From JAUUZQ01 sp964538375 (GTDB taxonomy: Bacteria > Bacteroidota > Bacteroidia > Bacteroidales > GCA-2748055), in assembly GCA_964538375.1 (NCBI GenBank), contig CAZIFQ010000008.1:48289-112288 (forward strand): 64,000 nucleotides of DNA, given 5' to 3'. This document shows positions 9,605 to 17,900 of this stretch, one piece after another. Position numbers and translations under genes: made by a program. Each line of letters opens with the position of its first letter. The stretch's first letter is position 1. The notes under the pieces were generated by a model. It was not told the DNA's origin, made no database searches, and was given only the letters and a program-made list of their open reading frames with translations.

Positions 9605-10447
9605 TTAATATTCATTTCCAGACACGTCTTTTTTGAAATAGAACTGCCCATCCTTTATATACGAACTACTATAGGGACCAATGATTGATTCATGCAGGCC
9701 CAGTAAAAGACATCCGTTGGAATGAAGATTTCCCCGGAACATATTCAACACCCGGTTTTGTAATTCGTAATTAAAATAAATGATCACATTTCTGCAAATT
9801 ATAATGTCAAATTTTATGTTGGAGATATTTTTATCCTTTGCCAGGTCAAATTTAGTATAGACAGGTTTCTTCCTAAGAAAATCCTGCATGATTATTAAAT
9901 CCTTTGTCTCGTCTACTTTGAAATATGTTTTTGTTTCGGGCACATTCCCGACAGAACTAAATACCTCTTTAAAATTGTTAATATATTCCTTATTAAAACG
10001 ATAACGATACACCCCTTTCTCTGCAACTTTTAGTACGTCTGAATTGATATCACTTGCATAGATAATACATTTGTCCAGTAGTCCGATATGATCCAGAAGG
10101 ATCATCATCGAATAGACCTCCTGCCCGGTGGAACATCCGGGATGCCAAATGTTTATAGAAGAGAGTTGATTGTACCGTGGAAGTACATTATAAAGAAGTT
10201 TTTTCCAGACAGCAGGATCCCTGAATAGTTCAGTTGTATTTACGGTAATGTGCCTGACAAGTTCTTCTATGAATTCCGGGTCTTTCCGCATTCTTATAAT
10301 CAAGGAGTAGAAGTCAGTTGTATATTCTTCAAGAACTTTGCTGATTCTCCTCTTCAGGGAATTCACTGAATAATCTGTGAAATCGTAGGATGAGCAATCA
10401 CTAATAGTTTCCTGGAAGATTTTTATATCACGATCCTCAATATCCAT
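9605..10447 (-). CDS. cheR: CheR-type protein-glutamate O-methyltransferase
   Basis: A 280-residue CheR of normal length. An N-terminal helical domain (about 1-75) is followed by the SAM-dependent methyltransferase domain with TVNTTELFRDPAVW, HPGCSTGQEVYSM, YASDINSDVL and FDIIICRNVIIYFN, all matching canonical CheR motifs. It should methylate glutamates of a partner protein using S-adenosylmethionine. It is the first gene of the minus-strand signalling block, with 68 nt between it and the next gene. No methyl-accepting receptor, CheW or CheA is nearby, which points to a non-chemotaxis use. Confidence 0.9.
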   Translation of the reverse strand: MDIEDRDIKIFQETISDCSSYDFTDYSVNSLKRRISKVLEEYTTDFYSLIIRMRKDPEFIEELVRHITVNTTELFRDPAVWKKLLYNVLPRYNQLSSINIWHPGCSTGQEVYSMMILLDHIGLLDKCIIYASDINSDVLKVAEKGVYRYRFNKEYINNFKEVFSSVGNVPETKTYFKVDETKDLIIMQDFLRKKPVYTKFDLAKDKNISNIKFDIIICRNVIIYFNYELQNRVLNMFRGNLHSNGCLLLGLHESIIGPYSSSYIKDGQFYFKKDVSGNEY

Positions 10448-10634
10448 ATTTCATCAATACCGTTAAAGGAAGAATTGAATTGTAAATCTAATGATTAAAA
10501 GGTTAAAGACAAAGGTGGAAGATAGGAGGTATGAAGCGTGAGGTATGAGCCCTTAGGGGTCAGGATTAAGCTATAAGGCATATTTGTACCATTCAGGATA
10601 ATATATATCTTTGAAGAAATCAAACATTCCTCAA

Positions 10635-11321
10635 ATGAGATTCGGAATTCTCATATTTCCCGGAGGCTATGGAGACCTTGATTTAAGGGACGTCCTTGAG
10701 CATCACTTTAATAAGGAGGTGCAGACCATTTGGCATAAAGATGCCGGGCCGTTTGATGTTGATATATTGCTTATTCCGGGTGGATTCCCTTGCAGGGAAA
10801 GCCGTTCCGGATTTGAACGTTTCAGAGAGTCACCGGCACTTAATTACTTAACAGATTTCGCTGCGCAAGGCAAAATAATCATTGGATTTGGGAATGGATT
10901 TCAATTCTTATGTGAAGCAGGATTATTGCCTGGGAAGCTTAATAAGAACAAATCGGGGAAATACATTTGTAAACCGGTTTATATAAAACCTGACAACGAT
11001 AAGGGTAGCTTAACCCAGTATCTGAATAACGAAAAGCCATACCGGATTCCAATAGCAAGCTATAACGGGAATTACGAGGCAGCAGATCATGAACTTATTC
11101 AAATGAGGCAGGAACATCAAATCATTTTCAGATATTGTGATTATTCCGGAAGAATCACGGAATCAATTAATTATACAGGATCTGTTGACAATATTGCGGG
11201 TATCTGCAACAGGGAAAAAAATGTTGTGGGAATGATTCCTCAGCCTGAACGGGGATTCATGGGCTATAGTGGATCGTCTGACGGGAAAAAGATTTTGGAA
11301 TCTTTAATGTCAATCACCTGA
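10635..11321 (+). CDS. PurQ-like class I glutamine amidotransferase homologue lacking the catalytic Cys and His
   Basis: A 228-residue protein from ATG 10635; an in-frame TTG lies 24 nt earlier, but PurQ proteins start at the equivalent of MRFGILIFPGGYGD. The fold is that of the glutaminase subunit of FGAM synthase. The nucleophile elbow, normally GICNGFQ, reads GFGNGFQ, so the cysteine is glycine (residue 86). The HGEG-like block is replaced by ASYNGNYEA, and the late PHPER motif reads PQPER, so the triad His is Gln while the Glu remains. It cannot hydrolyse glutamine by the normal mechanism. No purS or purL lies nearby. A non-catalytic or altered function is likely (inference). Confidence 0.82.
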   Translation: MRFGILIFPGGYGDLDLRDVLEHHFNKEVQTIWHKDAGPFDVDILLIPGGFPCRESRSGFERFRESPALNYLTDFAAQGKIIIGFGNGFQFLCEAGLLPGKLNKNKSGKYICKPVYIKPDNDKGSLTQYLNNEKPYRIPIASYNGNYEAADHELIQMRQEHQIIFRYCDYSGRITESINYTGSVDNIAGICNREKNVVGMIPQPERGFMGYSGSSDGKKILESLMSIT

Positions 11322-11637
11322 TTTGTCAGACAGGTTTTTCTGATAATTGGTAAAACACTCCCTTTTCTGTGATTTCAAATTTGAAATCCTGCTGTTGGTG
11401 CTCACCCTCTAAGATGAGATTTTCAATATAGATTTCTTCATCACTCATGTGGCCTCGAAGATAATATTTTCCTTTCTATTCTAATTAAAACCATTTCTTA
11501 ATAAGAGTTAAAACAGGCAAAGAAATTTTTTACAAATAGGATTTTTTGGGATGAATTATTAACTTTCTGGCTGCTTTATAAATAGCGATCTGCACAAGCT
11601 GAAATTTACAATCTAATAAATAAAATAAATCAGAATT
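11322..11637. other. Intergenic region between PurQ-like and MocA genes
   Basis: A gap of 316 bp. The left third holds the short AlbA_2-like remnant on the minus strand. The right part is AT-rich and presumably carries the promoter of the oxidoreductase gene, but no convincing -7/-33 pair was identified. Confidence 0.5.
11326..11448 (-). pseudogene. Short remnant resembling the N-terminus of an AlbA_2/Schlafen-type ATP-binding protein
   Basis: A 40-codon minus-strand frame that starts MSDEEIYIENLIL and contains GEHQQQDFKFEI. The phrase GEHQxQDFKF is typical of the start of AlbA_2-domain ATP-binding proteins of Bacteroidota, which run to several hundred residues. Here the frame stops shortly after, so it is probably a truncated relic. 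It lies within the 316-bp gap between the PurQ-like gene and the MocA gene. It could also be an intact small gene; the family match is from memory and was not searched. Confidence 0.35.
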
Positions 11638-13131
11638 ATGAAACAACCTGAAAAGAGCGAAGGAAAAGCTAAGGTATCAAGACGCCAATTTGTGGCGACT
11701 TCAGCTGTTGCGACAGCTGGTCTTACTATTCTCCCTGGCGGTGTGATCAGTGCAAAGGGAAGAACGGCCCCAAGCGATAAATTAAATATTGCCGCTATTG
11801 GTATTGGTGGTGTTGGACATTCCAACATTGACAATATGAAATCTCAGAATATTGTTGCCTTATGCGACGTAGATTGGGCTTATTCAGCCGGAACCTTCAA
11901 GGATTATCCAAATGCTAAACAATTCAAGGATTACCGCAAGATGTTTGATACAATGTCAGGTGAGATTGATGCAGTAGTTGTTGCTACTCCTGACCATACC
12001 CATGCCATTTCCACTCTGGCTGCCATGTCACTGGGAAAGCATGTATACGTGCAGAAGCCATTGACTCATACAGTTTATGAATCAAGAATGCTTCGTATGA
12101 AAGCAAAAGAGTATGGTGTTGCCACGCAGATGGGTAACCAGGGAAATTCAGGCGACGGAGTTCGCGATATTTGTAATTGGTTGTGGAATGGCGCTATTGG
12201 AGAGGTGAAGCGTGTACACGCATGGACGAATCGTCCGATATGGCCGCAAGGACTACAAAGGCCCACAGAAGAAATGGCAGTTCCTGACACACTGGATTGG
12301 GATCTTTTCTTAGGACCAGCCAAATGGCGCCCTTATCATGAAGCATATACTCCATGGAACTGGAGGGGCTGGTGGGATTATGGAACAGGTGCCCTGGGAG
12401 ATATGGCATGTCATATTCTCGATCCTGTATTTATGGGGCTGCAGTTAGGTCATCCAAGTGCAGTACAGGCTAGTTCTACACAATTCAACACTGAAAGTGC
12501 TCCCCAGGCAGAGGTAGTGGATTATAAGTTTCCGGAAAGGGAGAAACATCACAAATTAAAGATGCCTGCTGTACATGTTACCTGGTATGATGGAGGTATG
12601 ATGCCAAAGAGAATGTCTGAACTGGAAGATGGAGAGATGATGGGAGACTGGAGTGGTGGAGTTGTCTTTATCGGATCCAAAGGCAAAATTATGTGTGGCT
12701 GCTATGGTGAAAACCCAAGATTATGGATCGGTGATAAAGAAGCTACAAAAGATTTCAATGCACCTGAGATGCAAAGAAGAATTAAGACTTCCCACGAAAT
12801 GGATTGGGTAAGATCATGTAAGGAGAGTACTGAAAACAGGGTGCCATCAAGCTCAAACTTTGATTACTCAGGACCATTAAATGAAATGGTTGTTATGGGT
12901 AACCTGGCAGTACGCCTGCAAGGACTCAAGCGTGAATTGAAATGGGATGGAGAGGCGATGAAAATCACCAATATCAGCGCATCTGATAAAGTTTCAATCG
13001 TTAAATCTGATACATTTACTATCCATAACGGACATCCAAGCTTTGATACGAAGCATGAAGAGATCGATGCAAAGCATTTTGCAGAAGAGATGATCAAGCA
13101 CGACTATAGAGAAGGATGGAAATTGATGTAG
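11638..13131 (+). CDS. Tat-exported GFO/IDH/MocA-family oxidoreductase
   Basis: A 497-residue protein. The N-terminus carries a twin-arginine signal (KVSRRQFVATSAVATAGLT), so it should be exported folded with its cofactor. A Rossmann domain follows (NIAAIGIGGVGHSN), then the dihydrodipicolinate-type sequence VVVATPDHTHA and the catalytic-region block GKHVYVQKPLTHT containing the EKP-like KP motif. The C-terminal domain contains tryptophan-rich WNWRGWWDYGTGALGDMACH, typical of the large secreted MocA group in Bacteroidota and Planctomycetes. The substrate is probably a sugar derivative, but it cannot be assigned. It stands alone, away from the PUL, and is followed by a bidirectional terminator. 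Confidence 0.9.
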   Translation: MKQPEKSEGKAKVSRRQFVATSAVATAGLTILPGGVISAKGRTAPSDKLNIAAIGIGGVGHSNIDNMKSQNIVALCDVDWAYSAGTFKDYPNAKQFKDYRKMFDTMSGEIDAVVVATPDHTHAISTLAAMSLGKHVYVQKPLTHTVYESRMLRMKAKEYGVATQMGNQGNSGDGVRDICNWLWNGAIGEVKRVHAWTNRPIWPQGLQRPTEEMAVPDTLDWDLFLGPAKWRPYHEAYTPWNWRGWWDYGTGALGDMACHILDPVFMGLQLGHPSAVQASSTQFNTESAPQAEVVDYKFPEREKHHKLKMPAVHVTWYDGGMMPKRMSELEDGEMMGDWSGGVVFIGSKGKIMCGCYGENPRLWIGDKEATKDFNAPEMQRRIKTSHEMDWVRSCKESTENRVPSSSNFDYSGPLNEMVVMGNLAVRLQGLKRELKWDGEAMKITNISASDKVSIVKSDTFTIHNGHPSFDTKHEEIDAKHFAEEMIKHDYREGWKLM

Positions 13132-13150
13132 ATTTTATCTCCTGGTATAG

Positions 13151-13182
13151 AAAAAGGCACCTCGAACAAGGGTGCCTTTTTT
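13151..13182. terminator. Bidirectional rho-independent terminator
   Basis: An 11-bp perfect stem AAAAAGGCACC / GGTGCCTTTTT with a 9-nt loop, with T-runs readable on both strands. It lies between the convergent MocA (plus) and TrmJ-like (minus) genes and can serve both. Confidence 0.85.
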
Positions 13183-13188
13183 CGTAGT

Positions 13189-13875
13189 TTATTTTTTCTC
13201 TAACCTGCTAGTAACCGAGTGAAGCAGCCCGGCGTCCCCTGCATTCAGGAAAGAAACTCTTTCTAATATCCTGTTATACAAAGGATGTTGAGGATTAATT
13301 TTTGCAGCCGCGAGCATATTTTTTACCCGTATATCCAACTGTTTCCATCCTTCGGGTGACATCACATCTTTGCTGGGACGAGATGCTGAAAGAGATAATT
13401 GTGATAATTCATATGCCATTATCATTACCGCCTGGGAAAGATTCAAAGAAGGATATGAATCAATCATGGGAATGTTTACGGCAATGTGGGATTGAATAAT
13501 AAGCCGATTGGGCAGACCACTTTCTTCAGTTCCAAAGAGCACTGCAGTTTTTCCTAATGAATTTTCTTTGTTGGCAATGAAATCGCCCAGTTCCCTGGTG
13601 CTCAAATAGTCTTCTTTTGCAGATCTGTTTTTTGCTGTTGAGGCAATAATGAAGTCAAGGTCTTCGACGGCTTCTTCAAAACTATCAAAAACCTGTGCAC
13701 TTTCGAGAATATCTCTTGATCCATGTGCCATCATCAGGGCTTCATCGGCCAGGTGATTGGCGGGGTCTATCAAACGCAGCTGCGTAAACCCCATTGTTTT
13801 CATTGCCCGGGCGCTTGCACCAATATTGCCAGGAACAGCCGGTTTGTATAGTATGAATATGATTTTTTGATCCAT
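13189..13875 (-). CDS. TrmJ/SpoU-family RNA 2'-O-methyltransferase
   Basis: A 228-residue SPOUT-class protein. The family motifs are visible: VPGNIGASARAMKTMGF at the N-terminus (motif 1 with its conserved Asn and Arg), LFGTEESGLPN (motif 2) and IPMIDSYPSLNLSQAVMIMAYEL (motif 3), forming the SAM-binding trefoil knot. The arrangement matches TrmJ, which methylates position 32 of tRNAs, although a related rRNA or tRNA target cannot be excluded. Length is normal. It is followed on the minus strand by the shared terminator, and the DUF4412 gene lies 9 nt upstream of its start. Confidence 0.85.
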   Translation of the reverse strand: MDQKIIFILYKPAVPGNIGASARAMKTMGFTQLRLIDPANHLADEALMMAHGSRDILESAQVFDSFEEAVEDLDFIIASTAKNRSAKEDYLSTRELGDFIANKENSLGKTAVLFGTEESGLPNRLIIQSHIAVNIPMIDSYPSLNLSQAVMIMAYELSQLSLSASRPSKDVMSPEGWKQLDIRVKNMLAAAKINPQHPLYNRILERVSFLNAGDAGLLHSVTSRLEKK

Positions 13876-13884
13876 TCTTCGGGT

Positions 13885-14928
13885 TTATTCCTCCTCCTCG
13901 TCATCTCCCATTATTCCCTCCAGGGCACCCGTATTCATGATAGTGTAGCCAGTGGTTTTGATCCTGGTTTCATTCTTAACATCGATGTCGGTCACTGTCA
14001 TTACAGTCTTTTCATGGTCGTCTTTCTCTTCGATGACATATTCCATTACAAATCCATCTGTATAATGGGCATACATGAAGAGACCACTGAAATTGGAGTT
14101 CTTCATAAATGCTTTGTCAATATTTTTACCCAGGTCATCCGTTACCCAGATGCTAACCATACTATTCTCATCTTCTGTGACGTATTCCTCGCACTTATAT
14201 CCAAGTATCTTTTTTGTTTTGCCTGTTTTCTTAACATCGTAGGAATCTGATTCAACTTCACTGTCATTTTCCTCTACTTCGGAACCTTCTTTAATCGCTT
14301 CTATCTGATCTTCAGTATATGCGACGGCAAAACCGGTTTTCTCACCATCAGAGTTTATCAGGGTAAGCATAAGTTGATTTTCAGTATCGAAGATCATCAA
14401 CATTTCTTCTTCCTTGTCGTCATCGGCAAAAGCAATAGCATAATCGGGTGAGTCAGCATCTATATAAGAGATATACTTCCCCGATTCACCTTCCTTGCCC
14501 TTTGTATCATAATTGGTAATGGTCATTTCAATGAAGGCATCAAAATTATAGGAGTCTTTCGCATTCGTCGTTCCCGTAATTCCCAGTCCTGATAATATTG
14601 TATTCATTCCAATTCCAGTAGCACTGGTTTTTGATGTGAAGTCATTATCGTTGGAATCTGAAGATTCCTTGTAGTCATTACTCTCATCTTTTTCTACTTC
14701 ATCCTGCTCATCTTTTTCATCTTTTGAACTGGTTCCAAAAAGACGATCCAGGCCTTTATTAACCCCTTTTCTAACGGCACCTTCGGCCTTGTTCTCCTTC
14801 TTTTCCTCCGTCTGTTCTTTTTTAGTGTCCTGCTTCTTTTTTACAAGATCTTTTAAGCTCTGGCCACTCACCTGGTTTATTCCTATGGTAAGTATGCTGA
14901 TTACCAATAATGCTATTATTCTTTTCAT
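13885..14928 (-). CDS. Secreted DUF4412-domain protein
   Basis: A 347-residue protein with a Sec signal peptide (MKRIIALLVISILTIGINQVSG), a highly charged Lys/Glu/Asp-rich linker at about 25-100, and a beta-rich domain at about 125-335 matching DUF4412, including KTKKILGYKCEEYVTED. The chain ends in an acidic tail. Function is unknown. DUF4412 proteins are periplasmic or outer-membrane-associated in Bacteroidota. It lies 9 nt upstream of the methyltransferase gene and may be co-transcribed with it. Confidence 0.75.
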   Translation of the reverse strand: MKRIIALLVISILTIGINQVSGQSLKDLVKKKQDTKKEQTEEKKENKAEGAVRKGVNKGLDRLFGTSSKDEKDEQDEVEKDESNDYKESSDSNDNDFTSKTSATGIGMNTILSGLGITGTTNAKDSYNFDAFIEMTITNYDTKGKEGESGKYISYIDADSPDYAIAFADDDKEEEMLMIFDTENQLMLTLINSDGEKTGFAVAYTEDQIEAIKEGSEVEENDSEVESDSYDVKKTGKTKKILGYKCEEYVTEDENSMVSIWVTDDLGKNIDKAFMKNSNFSGLFMYAHYTDGFVMEYVIEEKDDHEKTVMTVTDIDVKNETRIKTTGYTIMNTGALEGIMGDDEEEE

Positions 14929-14999
14929 GATCGTAATTTTGATATGAAGATACGACCTATTTGAATAAGGAAAATATTATTTCCTGCATTTTTTAAAGA

Positions 15000-17900
15000 T
15001 TAAGGGACAAATTCCTTCTGATTTTCCAGATGTGTCTTCATTGATTCACTGAATCCTGTTAATCCATGCTGGTCCCTGTATTGATAGGCCTGGTGCATGA
15101 ATGCCTGTAGACGTAAATCAATAGAGGTATCTTCCTGGCCGTCGAATGCGATATGTACAGCAGGAATATGGTTGTAGTCTTCTCTGAATTTATGAGAGAC
15201 TGCTTCAACGATAGCTCCTGGCATGCAGGTGAATGGAATGATATTCGCCAGTCCGGATACTCCCCGTTTAGCAAGGGCAACAGAGGTTCCCAGGTTCACT
15301 GCCGGGTCTCCGTCATAGTGCCTGTGAATATAAGGAGCGCTGGAATCCAGCATTTCATTTACGCTCACATCCAATTTATTGTCATACATTTCATAAATAG
15401 CTTTTGTAATTCTATTTGATGACATGGTCTGCGTGAATTCCTGGATCTTTGACTTCAGAATACCTCCGTAGTCTCCTTTCCATTTGCTATCTCTCAGGTA
15501 CCTTATGGTGAAATAGACCAGGAATTGTGAAAAACCGGCTATCAGGGTTTCCGCACCAAACTTCTCAAGCCGATCAACCATGAAAGCACTGCAATAGGGA
15601 TTATCCCTCATAAATACTTCACCCATCACGGATATAACGGGTTTTCTTTTTCCATTCTGCAAAGGAATTTCGCTAAATGATTTGCCGATTTGTTCCAGGG
15701 TCTCAGCGAGTCCCTTTGCATCATTTTCCATACACTTGACAAGAGCATCAAGGCCACGTTGGTATACTTTATCAGTTAGACCCGGTATCAATTCATAGGG
15801 TCTATGCTCTTGTTTGAACTTTCTGATGATGTCAACAGCAACAAATCCCCGCCAACTGTTGTAGCGGAATTTTGTACCATGTCCGGCTGATATATCTGCG
15901 AAAGAATTATCGTTACTTGGAGATATGATCTCAGCTTTATCGAAACCCAACCTGTCAAAGAGTACTCTCTGGAATTTATTGTACTGTCCGAAGCGGCACG
16001 GGCCATTGTGGTCTGGCATGAAGAAACTTACCTTGGTAGGATCAGTTCCGGGTTCCATAAGCTTTTTCAAATAGCTTCCGGTTGTTGCAATCATTGGGAA
16101 ACACTCCCTTGAAGAGGTATATTTCCTTGCAAGCTCAACATCTTCAGCCGTTTGTGGTGGCAGTGATTCTGAATTAATCCCGAAGCTTCTGCAGGTTGCA
16201 GCAATCACATAAGAAGCGTCATTCATATATGGGAAATATAAAATCCTGTCCTTCATTGGAGTAGTGGCAGTTGTTTTGGGAACAATAACTTTCTTCGGTT
16301 CTTTCTTGACTATCCTGGAACCCCTTAAGCTATCCAGGAATGCCTCGTAACGAGTAATATGCCCTGCATCAGCACTGTGTTCATCAACTTCTATCTCCAT
16401 AAATGGTTTACCGGCCATTTCCTCGTGTACGAAGTGTGATAAAAATGAATCCGGACCACAACGGAAATTCCCCATATAGATGGCATGCAGTTTTGGATGA
16501 TTTGATATAATCCTGGCTGCAGCTAAAATTCTTTGACCATTGGGCCAATACATTCTTACATAATCCTTGGTAATGCTCTCATCGTCTATTGGCAGATAAT
16601 CCAAAGGAATAGGCAACACATCCATGTTGATCAACTTGTCAACCAGGCTCAGGTTCAAAGCAGGGTCCCCTGTGTTATATGGCCTTCCAATGATTCCTAA
16701 ACACTCTTTGTCTTCAGGAAGGTTAGCCATGACTTCCTTACCACGGGCTCTTACCCTGTCTTCAAATTCCACCTGCTTATCGTCAGCCAGGTACATGGCA
16801 TTACTTATCTTCTTTTTGGAGATCTTAAATTTCTTTCCAAAGTATTCATATAACTGTTGAGCAGTAACTTTTCCAAAATACCTGAATGTCAGCGTAGGAA
16901 TAAGTAACTTATCTTCTTGCTCTTTAGTCATTGAAGATTTCACCATGTATGGCAGAGATTGTACCCATGGACAATTACAATTATTGGTTGGATTATCCTC
17001 TTCTGCCCGTGCGTTTATCATGAAGGGTGTAAAAATATAATCTATGCCTTTATCCAGGAATTCCTGGACATGGCCGTGCATGACTTCTATTGGGAAGCAG
17101 GTTTCAGCAACAACAAGTTTTTTGGATATCTTTATAGTTTGGTTGCTTGTTTCATCAGAGATGACCACCTGGAATCCCAGCTCTTCAAAGAAGGTACGCC
17201 AGAAGGGAAACTGTTGATAGAAAACCATCAAACCACGGGGAATACCAATAGTGGTTTTCCCTTCTTCCTTCGGCTTGGATTCAAATCCATCGAGCAAAAT
17301 CTCCAATCGTTCTTCAAAGAGGTTAGGAATTCCTGCTCCCTTACCTTTTCTTTCTTCTACTTCATATTTTTCACATCTTCCACCGAAATAAAGGGGCTTA
17401 TTTTCTCCCTCGATTTTTACCCTGCGAATCTCACATTGGTTGGAGCATCCCTTGCAGGTAAATATATCGACTTTGTAAGGAATTTTACTGATATCGAAGC
17501 TCTTGAAACTTGTTTTCAGGTTGTTTTTCAGTACATGGTCCCTGGCCAGCATGGCTGCACCAATAGCTCCTGTAACATCAAAATGAGGCGGTATGAAGAT
17601 TTTTTTCCCGGTAACTTCCTGAAACGCGGCCACAACTGCCCGGTTATTGGTAACACCTCCCTGGAAAAGAATATGATTTCCCACCCTTTTTTTTCTGACA
17701 ACTTTCTGTATATAGTTATGTACAATTGAGTAAGCCAGGCCACCCACCAGGTTGTCTTTCTCCACACCTTTTTGCTGAAAGGAATTGAGATCAGATTCCA
17801 TAAACACAGTGCACCTGTCACCCAGGCCAGCTGGTCTTTTGGCGCCCAGGGCCATAGTTCCAAACTCTTCAATGATATTGATTTCAAGTTTTTCCGCTTG

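Noticed and set aside
10500..10570. Short GAGGTATGA direct repeats before the PurQ-like gene
   Set aside because: Two imperfect copies only; no array and no clear function.
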